In this document: positions 23,180 through 31,199 of the stretch, piece after piece
Layout: each line of letters opens with the position of its first letter
How positions within the stretch are numbered: position 1 is the stretch's first letter
NCBI GenBank assembly: GCA_003600225.1
Contig: QZFT01000033.1
Span: 1 to 64,000, forward strand
DNA from: Pseudonocardiaceae bacterium YIM PH 21723
GTDB taxonomy: Bacteria; Actinomycetota; Actinomycetes; Mycobacteriales; Pseudonocardiaceae
Direction of reading: 5' to 3'
DNA length: 64,000 nt
Program-made: the position numbers and the translations under genes
The notes under the pieces: model-generated
What the model saw: only the letters and a program-made list of their open reading frames with translations
The model's database searches: none
Told to the model about the DNA's origin: nothing

Positions 23180-24208
23180 GTGCGGGTTCTGTTGACCGGA
23201 CATCAGGGATACCTGGGCAGTGTGATGGCCCCGGTGCTCACCGCGGCCGGCCACGAGGTGATCGGCCTGGACAGCGGCCTGTTCGCCTCCCAGGTGCTGG
23301 GCCCGGCGCCGGTGGATCCGTCCGGTCTGGCCGTCGACCTGCGGGATGTCACCGAGGCCCAGCTCGCCTCCGTCGGCCCGCTGGACGCCGTCGCCCACCT
23401 GGCGGCGCTGTCCAACGACCCGCTCGGCTCGCTGGCCCCGCAGATCACCTACGACATCAACCACCACGCCTCCACCCGGCTGGCGAAACTGTCGAAGGAG
23501 CTGGGCGTCACCCGGTTCTTGTACGCCTCCACCTGCTCGGTCTACGGCGCGGCGGGCGAGGAACTGGTCGGCGAGGACGCGCCGCTGCGCCCGGTGACCC
23601 CGTACGCGGAGTCCAAGGTCCGGGTGGAGGACGACCTGGTCGAGCTGGCCGATGGCGACTTCAGCCCGGTCTTCCTGCGCAACGCGACGGCTTTCGGAGC
23701 TTCACCCCGGCTCCGCGCGGACATCGTGCTGAACAACCTGATGGGTCACGCGGTACTCACCGGCGAGATCAAGGTGCTCTCCGACGGCACCCCGTGGCGC
23801 CCGCTCGCCCACGCCCTGGACATCGCGGCGGCGTTCCTGGCCGCGCTGGAAGCTCCGCGCGACTCAGTGCACGCGACCGCGTTCAACGTGGGCATGGCGG
23901 AGAACAACGTGACGGTCGCCGACATCGCCGAGACCGTCGCCGAGGTGGTCCCCGGCGCGACGGTCAACATCACCGGTGAGGCGGGCAACGACCCGCGCAG
24001 CTACCGGGTGGACTTCGCCCGGATCACCGAGCGGTTGCCGCAGTACAAGCCGGAGTGGACCATCCGCCGCGGCGCCGAGGAGCTGTACGAGGCCTACCGG
24101 AAGCACGGGCTGACCCAGGAAAGCTTCACCCGGAGCTTCACCCGCCTCGCCCACCTGTCCGACCGCAAGGCGGCGGGCACCCTGGGCGACGACCTGCGCC
24201 CGATCTAG
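23180..24208 (+). CDS. NAD-dependent epimerase/dehydratase
   Basis: About 342 residues, extended SDR. The NAD loop is TGHQGYLGS (GxxGxxG), followed by AHLAALSNDP, the catalytic Ser region ASTCSVYG and YAESK with Tyr and Lys. The product is a modified nucleotide sugar (4-keto reductase or epimerase); which one cannot be told. GTG start four bases after the deacetylase stop. It ends the cassette and is convergent with the secreted-protein gene at 24219. Confidence 0.88.
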   Translation: MRVLLTGHQGYLGSVMAPVLTAAGHEVIGLDSGLFASQVLGPAPVDPSGLAVDLRDVTEAQLASVGPLDAVAHLAALSNDPLGSLAPQITYDINHHASTRLAKLSKELGVTRFLYASTCSVYGAAGEELVGEDAPLRPVTPYAESKVRVEDDLVELADGDFSPVFLRNATAFGASPRLRADIVLNNLMGHAVLTGEIKVLSDGTPWRPLAHALDIAAAFLAALEAPRDSVHATAFNVGMAENNVTVADIAETVAEVVPGATVNITGEAGNDPRSYRVDFARITERLPQYKPEWTIRRGAEELYEAYRKHGLTQESFTRSFTRLAHLSDRKAAGTLGDDLRPI

Positions 24209-24218
24209 GCCCTGATCC

Positions 24219-24659
24219 TCAGGCTTTGACCGGGCGCAGCAGCCACAGCTGCGCCCGGTCGGTGCCACAGGGCGTGAGGTCGGACGGCGCGGTCAGGCAC
24301 TGCCCGGTGGCGGTCTCCTGGAACCGGAGCAGGCCGTTCTCGGCGGGCAGCGGCCGCCAGCGCCCCCACTCCGGACAGAACCTGAGCTTCGGCCGGATGT
24401 CGTCGAAGCCGCACAGCAGCAGGTCGCGTTCCTCGTTCCGGAGGGTGTCGCCGGACTCCGTCTGCGCCCTGGTCCATCGGGCGCCCGGTACGGACTTGCA
24501 CGGCACCGTATCCACGGTGTCCAGGTATTCGTGGGTGGTGAGACAGCCGCCGGAGTCCCCGCTCACCAGCTGGAGCTCCCCGGTGACCGCGCCGGCGACG
24601 GCGGGGGCGGGCACCGCCAGGGCGAGTGCGGTGGCCAACGTCAGTACCAGTGCGCGCAT
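24219..24659 (-). CDS. Secreted beta-trefoil-like protein 1
   Basis: About 146 residues. A Sec signal peptide (VLTLATALALAVPAPAVAGA) precedes a mature part with three similar blocks, each a Cys-Leu or Leu-Cys followed about 25-30 residues later by an aromatic W pair (CLTT...ARW, LLCG...GRW, CLTA...QLW). This is the spacing of ricin-type trefoil folds without exact QxW. About 33% of its pattern positions recur in the next protein by eye, suggesting tandem duplication. Possibly binds the locus polysaccharide; inference. Confidence 0.72.
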   Translation of the reverse strand: MRALVLTLATALALAVPAPAVAGAVTGELQLVSGDSGGCLTTHEYLDTVDTVPCKSVPGARWTRAQTESGDTLRNEERDLLLCGFDDIRPKLRFCPEWGRWRPLPAENGLLRFQETATGQCLTAPSDLTPCGTDRAQLWLLRPVKA

Positions 24660-24722
24660 GCGTGCAGCCTAGGTACCGTCGCCCGGCCACGCCGTCCTAC
24701 AGGTGCTGAGCGAAATGAAGCC

Positions 24723-25157
24723 TCAGGTCGTGTGCCAGGAGCGGGTCGGATCCTCGCGGCAGTCGGCCAGGTGCACGTGGTTGCCCAGCGCCATCAGGCA
24801 CTTCGAGTTGGCCGGGTAGTGGAGCTGGTCGCCGTTCCGGGCGGGCGTGACCGTCCAGCCGGCTGCCTGGTCGCAGAGCTGGACCGTCTTGCCGGCCTGG
24901 GTGGCGCCACAGAAGTACCGGCCGGTCTGCGGGTTCAGGTAGGTCCGCCCGCCATCGGCCGACGAGCCCGCCACCCACTTCTGCGGACCGCTGCCATCAC
25001 AGGTGTAGGCACCCACCGTGTTCTGCTTGGGTTCCGCGGTGAGACAGTAGCCCTGTTTGCCGTTGACCAGCGTGACCTCACCGGCGGGTGAGGCGGCGGC
25101 AGCAGCGGGGGCCAGCGCGATGGCGGCCGCGGTCAAGCTCAAGATCAGTTTCCGCAT
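24723..25157 (-). CDS. Secreted beta-trefoil-like protein 2
   Basis: About 144 residues and paralogous to the protein at 24219-24659. It has the signal peptide LILSLTAAAIALAPAAAAAS, GEVTLVNGKQGYCLTAEPKQ, then CDGSGPQKWV, a middle YFCGATQAGK block and a final CLMALGNH ... RSW block. The paired cysteines probably form disulfides outside the cell. No catalytic residues seen. It stands between the sugar cassette and the RmlC-like gene, on the opposite strand to the cassette. Confidence 0.72.
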   Translation of the reverse strand: MRKLILSLTAAAIALAPAAAAASPAGEVTLVNGKQGYCLTAEPKQNTVGAYTCDGSGPQKWVAGSSADGGRTYLNPQTGRYFCGATQAGKTVQLCDQAAGWTVTPARNGDQLHYPANSKCLMALGNHVHLADCREDPTRSWHTT

Positions 25158-25189
25158 TCGGTCAGCCTAGAACCGAACGCAAGAGTTGT

Positions 25190-25732
25190 TCACATACTGG
25201 TCGTCAGTTCCCGCCAGGAGCCCGCCGAAGAGTCCCGGCCACTGATCAACGACACCGGTTCCGGCCAGGCAATTGCCAGATCCGGGTCGTCGTACCGCAC
25301 CCCGACGTCCTCACTCGGATCATGCGGCCGGTCGATCCGGTAGCAGACGTCGGCAACCTCGGTGAGGCACTGGAAGCCGTGCAGGAAGCCCGGCGGGACG
25401 TACAGCGACAGGAACTCCGAGTCGTCCAGCCGGAAGGCCTGCCACTTGCCGAACGTCGGTGAAGCTTCACGCGCGTCGACCAGCACGTCGTGCACCGCGC
25501 CGTGGGCGCAGCGGACCAGCTTCGCCTCACCACGACCCCGGCGGCCGTGCAGTCCACGCAGCACGCCGCGCACGGACCGGGACTGCGAGTCCTGGGTGAA
25601 CGCGTCCGGATCGATGCCGTTGTCCCGGGCGATCGCGTGATCGAAGGTCCTGGTGAACAGGCCCCGGTCGTCCCGGTGCGGGGTCGGCCGGAACAGCAGT
25701 ACGCCGTCCAGCTCGGTGCGCAGTACGTCCAC
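25190..25732 (-). CDS. dTDP-4-dehydrorhamnose 3,5-epimerase-like (RmlC family)
   Basis: About 180 residues, cupin fold. The family motifs are present: DDRGLFTRTF, RGVLRGLHG with the catalytic His, KLVRCAHGAVHDVLVD, and VPPGFLHGF. It epimerises C3/C5 of a 4-keto-6-deoxy nucleotide sugar. No rmlA, rmlB or rmlD is in the window, so the other steps must be encoded elsewhere or the enzyme acts in the C-methyl sugar pathway. GTG 25732 lies 2 bp after the stop of the glycosyltransferase gene; the start is set by homology. Confidence 0.83.
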   Translation of the reverse strand: MDVLRTELDGVLLFRPTPHRDDRGLFTRTFDHAIARDNGIDPDAFTQDSQSRSVRGVLRGLHGRRGRGEAKLVRCAHGAVHDVLVDAREASPTFGKWQAFRLDDSEFLSLYVPPGFLHGFQCLTEVADVCYRIDRPHDPSEDVGVRYDDPDLAIAWPEPVSLISGRDSSAGSWRELTTSM

Positions 25733-25734
25733 GG

Positions 25735-26877
25735 CTACTGCTTGGGCGCGATCAACGAGTCCAGCCCGAGCGCCGGGCCGAGCGCGGCCGCGGTGGCCGA
25801 GCCGTCCTGCCGCCGGGTCCACTCCTGCGGGTCGACCCCGGTCTCGCCACGCCGCCAGCGCATGATCACCTCGGCGGTCTGCGTGGAGTCGCCAGCCACC
25901 AGCCACGGACCCTCGGGGTCCACCGCGTCCGCCAGCTGCGGCGGCACCACGGAGGCCACGCCGTGCTCGGCGGCCTCCAGCATCTTCACGCTGATCCCGG
26001 TGCTCGCGCCGAATCGCGGCACCACCACCAGGCCGACCTTGCGGTAGAAGTCCGCCTCTTCCTCGACCCGGCCCAGCGCGGTGACCCCGGGACGCCCGGC
26101 GAACTCCTCGGTGCCCTTCCCGGCCAGCACGTACTCGGTGTCGCCCCCGCCCATCCGGAGGAGTTCCGCCCGCACCGGCCCGACGAGGGTGTCCAGCGCC
26201 CGGGCGTTCGGCGGCCAGCTGGCCTTGCCGATGAAGCCGACCGCGTTCGCCGACGCGTCCCGGTGCTGTTGCCACAGCGGAAGCGGCAGGGGCTTCGTCT
26301 CGATACCCCACTCGGTCAGCGTGGCCGCGTCCGAGCGGGACAGTGCGAACACCGAACCCGGAAGCTTCAGCAGCCTCCGCTCCGCCTGGCCGAGCCGCCA
26401 GTTCTCGCCCAGCATCCGCAGCGGTCGAGGGGAGTGCTCGGCGGCGATCGTGGACTCCACGTTGTGCGCGACATGCGCGTGCACGTCGACGCCCGCCGCC
26501 TCGGCCAGCAGCAGCGCCGGCCAGCCACTGGTGATCACCTTGCGGCCCGCGGACCGCTCGGCCAGCAGGGCGGCGGCCCGGTGCCAGCCGGGGAACGCGG
26601 TGAACTTGCGTGCCAGGTACGGCTCGGTGGACACCAGCATCGAGGTGGCCACCCGCAGCAGCTTGCCCTTGTCGCCGCGGATCTCCAGCGGCAGCGAGCC
26701 GGTGGAGTACGCGGGCACCCCGAGCTCGGTGCGGTCGCCGTCCGGGCCGGTCACCGAGCAGACCTCGACATCGCCGAACGCGGCATCCAGAAGCTTCACC
26801 AGCCTCCGGTCGACGAATCCACTACCGCCCAGGTCCCGGCGGTCCAGCGGATAGATCGTCACGAAGCAGATACTCAC
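25735..26877 (-). CDS. Glycosyltransferase (GT4-like)
   Basis: About 380 residues with a GT-B two-domain plan. N-terminus VSICFVTIYPLDRRDLGGSG; C-terminal donor domain with VGFIGKASWPPN, ALGRVEEEADFYRKVGLVVV and the donor motif GISVKMLEAAEHGVASV with the conserved Glu. It adds a sugar to the lipid-linked intermediate on the cytoplasmic side. GTG 26877 overlaps the WecG-like stop by 4 bp (GTGA). Part of a three-gene minus-strand unit (WecG-like, this, RmlC-like). Confidence 0.86.
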   Translation of the reverse strand: MSICFVTIYPLDRRDLGGSGFVDRRLVKLLDAAFGDVEVCSVTGPDGDRTELGVPAYSTGSLPLEIRGDKGKLLRVATSMLVSTEPYLARKFTAFPGWHRAAALLAERSAGRKVITSGWPALLLAEAAGVDVHAHVAHNVESTIAAEHSPRPLRMLGENWRLGQAERRLLKLPGSVFALSRSDAATLTEWGIETKPLPLPLWQQHRDASANAVGFIGKASWPPNARALDTLVGPVRAELLRMGGGDTEYVLAGKGTEEFAGRPGVTALGRVEEEADFYRKVGLVVVPRFGASTGISVKMLEAAEHGVASVVPPQLADAVDPEGPWLVAGDSTQTAEVIMRWRRGETGVDPQEWTRRQDGSATAAALGPALGLDSLIAPKQ

Positions 26878-27629
26878 GCGTGCCTCCTGCGGCGCTGTTC
26901 CCCCAGCACCCGGTAAACGAACAGTGGGTTGCCGACCAGGTACCGGCGGGCCAGCCTGCGCGGTTCCCGGCCGAGCCGGTAGATCCATTCGATGCCCGCG
27001 CCCCGCATCCACTGCGGAGCCCGCGGCACGTTCCCTGCGGAGAAGTCCAGGAAGGCGCCGACCGCGACGCCGAGCCGCACGCCGGTGGCGGCCAGGTGCT
27101 CGGCCAGCCACAGCTCCTGGCGCGGGTTGCCCATGCCGACCAGCAACACGGCGGCACCTGAGGCCTTGATGTCCTCGGCCACCGCGGCCGACTCACCGGC
27201 GGTGAAGAAGCCATCCCGGCTTCCGGCGACCTTCAGCCCGGAGATCCGTGCACTCAACCGATCGCCCGCCTCCTGGGCGATCCCCGGCCTTCCGCCGAGC
27301 AGATACACGCTCAGCCCACGCTCGGCGGCCAGTTCCAGGATCGCCGGCGAGAAGTCGGTGCCGTTCAGGTTCTCCGGGAACGTCGTCTGCTGCGCCTTGG
27401 CGGCGAGCGACAGCCCCGAGCCGTCGTTGAGCACCAGATCCGCGTCCCGCAGGACGGTCCGATAGCGCTCATCGGTGTAGGCGAGGTTCAACGAATGCGC
27501 GTTCACGTAAGCCAGTAACGCGGCGCCATCGGCGTCCAGCAGCCTGCCGGCCTGCTCCAGTGCGCCGGCCCGGTCCAGCTTCGCGACGTCGACACCCAGG
27601 ACGTTCAACACGGGAACGTCGCAGCGCAT
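26874..27629 (-). CDS. WecG/TagA/CpsF-family glycosyltransferase
   Basis: About 251 residues (GT26). It carries AYVNAHSLNLAY, LNDGSGLSLAAKA, NLNGTDFSP, VYLLGGRPG and VGMGNPRQELW, all family hallmarks, and a basic C-terminus (RRLARRYLVGNP, RRRR) that binds the membrane. Members add the second sugar (often ManNAc-type) to a lipid-linked first sugar. It diverges from the fusion gene at 27800; the 27630-27799 gap must hold both promoters. First gene of the minus-strand unit. Confidence 0.9.
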   Translation of the reverse strand: MRCDVPVLNVLGVDVAKLDRAGALEQAGRLLDADGAALLAYVNAHSLNLAYTDERYRTVLRDADLVLNDGSGLSLAAKAQQTTFPENLNGTDFSPAILELAAERGLSVYLLGGRPGIAQEAGDRLSARISGLKVAGSRDGFFTAGESAAVAEDIKASGAAVLLVGMGNPRQELWLAEHLAATGVRLGVAVGAFLDFSAGNVPRAPQWMRGAGIEWIYRLGREPRRLARRYLVGNPLFVYRVLGEQRRRRHA

Positions 27630-27799
27630 CGCAGCCTCCAGGGTGGTCCAAGACGAATACAGCGCACAGTTAACCCGAATACGCTGAGTGGACTAGCCAC
27701 ACCCCGATGGTTGCCAGGCGCCACCGTAGGGGGAATGCTCCGTTACGCCTAAGGAGTACGTACGCTGGCCGTCGGGGGGTGGCGAGGAGGAGTTCCAGG

Positions 27800-30133
27800 G
27801 TGACCGAGACGGTCGAGATCCGTTGTCGTGCGTGTTCGTCCAGAGACGGCCAGGTAGTGCTGGACCTGGGTGCCCAGCCGGCGGCGGACCACTTCCCCTC
27901 CGCGGCGGAACCCGGTCCGGATCCGGTCTACCCGCTGCGCATGTGGCTCTGCGCCGACTGCGGCCTGGCGCAGCTGGTCGAGGATCCGACCGTGCCCGAG
28001 GAGCCCAAGGCGGTGGAGCCGCAGGCGCTCATCGATCAGGCCCGGCAGGCGGTCGACGCCGTCGCCGCGGCAGGTCTGCTGGCCCCGGGTCGCACGGTCA
28101 CCGAGTTCGGCAGTCCGCACGGCGGCTCCTGGCTGCCGTTGCTCGCCGAACGCGGCCTGGTCCCGGTCGCCGACGAGCCCGCTGACCTGGTGCTGGACTG
28201 CTTCGGCCTGATGCACGAGCCGGATCAGGCCGCCGCGATCGAGGCCAGGGCCGCGCGGTTGAAGCCGGGCGGGCTTCTGCTTATCCAATTCCACTCCCTC
28301 GCGACCATCCTGCGGCTCGGCCAGTGGAACTCGGTGCGGCACGGCCACTACGCCTACTACTCCGCGCCCGCGCTGGACGCGATGCTGAAGCGCGCCGGGC
28401 TTCGCAGTGCCCATGCCTGGACCTTCCCGCTGTACGGCGGCACCGTGCTGCTCGCCGCCGTACGTGAAGGGGACTACCAGCCGCAGCCGGTCTCGCTGAT
28501 CGACCACGAGCGCGCGCTCGGCGTCACCGACCCGCAGATCGTCTGCCGGCTCTCCGAGTCGGTCGGTTACAGCGCCACCCGGTTGAGGGATTGGCTTCAA
28601 ACGCAGCGAGCCCAGCAACGGCGGGTGCTGGGCTACGGCGCCGCCTCCCGTGCCGTGGCGCTGTTGTGCCGAGCTGGGATCGATTCCGACCTGCTGCCCG
28701 CCATCGCGGACGCGTCACCGGCCAAACAGGGCGCTCGTACCCCCGGAAGTGGGGTGCTGATTATTAGCCCTGAAGAGCTAATCGAGGCCAAACCTCATCA
28801 CGTGCTGCTGTTTTTGCCGGATCTGCTGCCGGAAGTAAGGCGATCAATCCCTCAAGTGGAGGATTACGGTGGGACCTGGGTAATCGCCGAAGAAGGCCTG
28901 GTGGGACCTGGTACACAGCCGGAAAAGCGCAGGTCGCCGGTCCCCTCGCCGGAAGAAGATCCACTTCGTGGCGAGGAAGCCGGGCGGCGACCGGAAGCCG
29001 TCAACCCTGGACGACTACAGTCCGTCAGGGCTGTTGCGAGTCCGGCTCACACCGTCGGCGCGGCAACCGCCGCACCCACCGACCGCACGACAGCGCAGGA
29101 GCAGACGGTGAACGGCCATACGGAACAGGGCACGCGAGAGGCACAGTCACCCACGCTGCCCGCTCCGATCCAGAACCTGCCGTCCCAGCCGCAGCGCACC
29201 GGCACGGCGCTCATCGGCAAAGCCGTAGCCCCGATCGCGGTCGGCCTCCCGGTCTACAACGGCGAGCCCTACCTGCATGAGTCGATCAGTTCGCTGCTCG
29301 CCCAGCGCGGAGCCGACTTCGAGCTGTGGATCGCCGACAACGCCTCCACCGACGGAACCGAAGAGATCTGCCGGTACTTCGAGGCCAAGGACAGCCGCGT
29401 CCACTACCTGCGCAGGCAGCAGAACGTCGGCGTGACCGAGAACCACAACCGCCTCGTCCGGATGACGCGCAGCCCGTTCTTCACCTGGGCGGCCGCCGAC
29501 GACGGCTACCACCCGGACCGGCTCAACCACCTGCTCCAGGCGATGCGGGACCAGCCGGAGGCGGTGATGGCCTTCACGGCGGCGCAGCAGATCGACTCCA
29601 CCGGCAGGCAGATCGGCGTGTGGCGGAACAACTGCCGTACCGCGGACCGGGACCCGGTCGTTCGACTGTCCGACCTGATCGCCATGACGCACGAGAACTA
29701 CCACTGCTACGGGATCATGCGCCGCGACGTGCTGCTGCGCACCCAGCTGTTGCCCCCGGTCAAGAACAACGACCGCATTCTCATCGCCGAGCTGGCGCTG
29801 CACGGCCCGTTCGCCGAGGTCAGTGAGCCGCTGCTGCTGCACCGCCTGCACGAGGAACGGCTCACCCAGAGCGTTTCCGCCCGCGAGTGGTACCGCACGC
29901 AGCGCACCGACGGCCGCACGGTCGTCATGCCGAACGTCGAAGAAGCGGCCTGGTACGTCAAGGCCGTGCTGAACTCCCCGTTGTCGCTGGCCGACCGGAG
30001 CCGGGCGATGATCGCGCTGCGCCCGTGGTTCCGCGCCAACGCGAAGCCCATGATGCGCAACCTCGCCCGCGCGGCCATGGAAAGCGCTCGGCGGTTGTCC
30101 GAAGACATCACCGTCATTTCCAAGCGAATCTAG
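27800..30133 (+). CDS. Fusion: methyltransferase-like domain + GT2 glycosyltransferase
   Basis: About 777 residues in one frame. Residues 1-360 resemble sugar C-methyltransferases: zinc pairs CRAC and CADC, an eroded SAM loop (TEFGSPHGGSW instead of a DxGxxxG-type motif), HGHYAYYS, and RVLGYGAASRAVALL. About 75 residues of Pro/Glu/Arg/Ala-rich linker follow. The last about 300 residues are a GT-A/GT2 enzyme (VGLPVYNGEPYLHESISSLL, IADNASTDGT, AAADDGYHPDR). GTG 27800 follows GAGGAGG. An in-frame GTG at 29108 has AGGAG six bases upstream, so the glycosyltransferase may also be made separately. Confidence 0.85.
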   Translation: MTETVEIRCRACSSRDGQVVLDLGAQPAADHFPSAAEPGPDPVYPLRMWLCADCGLAQLVEDPTVPEEPKAVEPQALIDQARQAVDAVAAAGLLAPGRTVTEFGSPHGGSWLPLLAERGLVPVADEPADLVLDCFGLMHEPDQAAAIEARAARLKPGGLLLIQFHSLATILRLGQWNSVRHGHYAYYSAPALDAMLKRAGLRSAHAWTFPLYGGTVLLAAVREGDYQPQPVSLIDHERALGVTDPQIVCRLSESVGYSATRLRDWLQTQRAQQRRVLGYGAASRAVALLCRAGIDSDLLPAIADASPAKQGARTPGSGVLIISPEELIEAKPHHVLLFLPDLLPEVRRSIPQVEDYGGTWVIAEEGLVGPGTQPEKRRSPVPSPEEDPLRGEEAGRRPEAVNPGRLQSVRAVASPAHTVGAATAAPTDRTTAQEQTVNGHTEQGTREAQSPTLPAPIQNLPSQPQRTGTALIGKAVAPIAVGLPVYNGEPYLHESISSLLAQRGADFELWIADNASTDGTEEICRYFEAKDSRVHYLRRQQNVGVTENHNRLVRMTRSPFFTWAAADDGYHPDRLNHLLQAMRDQPEAVMAFTAAQQIDSTGRQIGVWRNNCRTADRDPVVRLSDLIAMTHENYHCYGIMRRDVLLRTQLLPPVKNNDRILIAELALHGPFAEVSEPLLLHRLHEERLTQSVSAREWYRTQRTDGRTVVMPNVEEAAWYVKAVLNSPLSLADRSRAMIALRPWFRANAKPMMRNLARAAMESARRLSEDITVISKRI
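29097..29110 (+). promoter_or_regulatory. Internal ribosome-binding site and GTG start for the GT2 domain
   Basis: AGGAG (29097-29101), six-base spacer, then GTG (29108-29110) in frame with the fusion gene (436 codons after its start). It would give a 341-residue glycosyltransferase. The SD is better spaced than that of the main start. Confidence 0.55.
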
Positions 30134-30146
30134 ACGAGGCAAGTGG

Positions 30147-31199
30147 ATGGACGCACTAGAGATCTTGCGGGTACTGCGACGCCAGTGGGTGATGACCGCT
30201 GCCCTGCTGTGCCTTGTCGCCAGTGCCCTGGTCGGTATCGCCTTCCTGGTGCCTCAGCAGTACAAGGTGACCGCGGTCGCGCTGGTCATCCGGCAGAGCG
30301 GCACCGACGGGGAGAACCCCTACGGTGCCGTGGACAAGGCGCAGGGCCAGATGGCCTCGCTGGCCGTGCGGGTGCTCACCGCGCCGAAGACCATCCAGGA
30401 CCTGAAGTCCAAGGGCGCGGACGCCGAGTTCGAGACCTCCAACGAGGGCGGAACGCTCGACTCGGACAGCCCGTTCCTCACCGTCGCCGCCACCGGTGCC
30501 AGCCCCAAGAGCGTGCAGCGCACCGCCGAGGTGGTGCTGCAGCGAGCTCGTGACGAGTTGCAGAGCCGGCAGGACGGCGCGGGCGTGCCGCCGCGGCAGC
30601 AGCTGGTGTTCACCACGATCCTGAAGCCGGACAACATCACCACCACCCGGGCCGCGCAGCTGCGGTCGGTGGGCATCTTCGGTGCGCTCGGGCTGATCAT
30701 CATGGTGCTGGTCGTGGTCATCTACGACCGGGCCAAGCAGCGCAAGGAACAGCAGTCGCAGCCGCCGCGCGTCGCGCACCCGGTGGCCGCCCGACGCATT
30801 CCGGGCGTCACCGAGACCGGTCAGTTCCCCGCCATCAAGGAGGGGCTAAGAGAACGCTCGGGACCTGATCAGCCACTGATCCCACGCGTCAACCCGCCCG
30901 CTCCCGCGCAGTACAACGGCGGTCCGCAGACCGTGGTGCCGCCCTTGGCGCCCCGTCAGCAACCTCCGGCCCCGGCGGCCACCGCCGCGTCCGGTACCGA
31001 CAACGGCGCCACCGCGCGCAAGATCCCGGTGAACAAGGCCGCCCGCGGCGAGGACTACCCGACGATCCGCTTCCCGCGGATCATGTGGGACGAGACGTTG
31101 CAGCAGCCGGCCAAGGAAGCCGACGAAGCCTCGTCGACGGGAGAGTCTCCGGCCGGCGACGCGCAGCAGCCGTCCGATAGCGGAGGGACCGCGCGGTGA
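30147..31199 (+). CDS. Wzz/CapA-like chain-length or co-polymerase protein
   Basis: About 350 residues. One helix near the N-terminus (VMTAALLCLVASALVGIAFLV) and one near 175-197 (VGIFGALGLIIMVLVVVIY) frame an extracellular segment, the Wzz topology. The cytoplasmic C-terminus (about 150 residues) is Pro/Gln-rich and disordered, with no Walker motif, so there is no tyrosine kinase here. It probably sets polymer length with the Wzy-like protein next door, whose start overlaps by 4 bp (GTGA). Confidence 0.83.
   Translation: MDALEILRVLRRQWVMTAALLCLVASALVGIAFLVPQQYKVTAVALVIRQSGTDGENPYGAVDKAQGQMASLAVRVLTAPKTIQDLKSKGADAEFETSNEGGTLDSDSPFLTVAATGASPKSVQRTAEVVLQRARDELQSRQDGAGVPPRQQLVFTTILKPDNITTTRAAQLRSVGIFGALGLIIMVLVVVIYDRAKQRKEQQSQPPRVAHPVAARRIPGVTETGQFPAIKEGLRERSGPDQPLIPRVNPPAPAQYNGGPQTVVPPLAPRQQPPAPAATAASGTDNGATARKIPVNKAARGEDYPTIRFPRIMWDETLQQPAKEADEASSTGESPAGDAQQPSDSGGTAR

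Noticed and set aside
27800-29107. Sequencing frameshift joining two genes in the fusion protein
   Set aside because: Both parts and the linker are in the same frame without a stop, so no indel is needed; a lost stop codon or true fusion is simpler.
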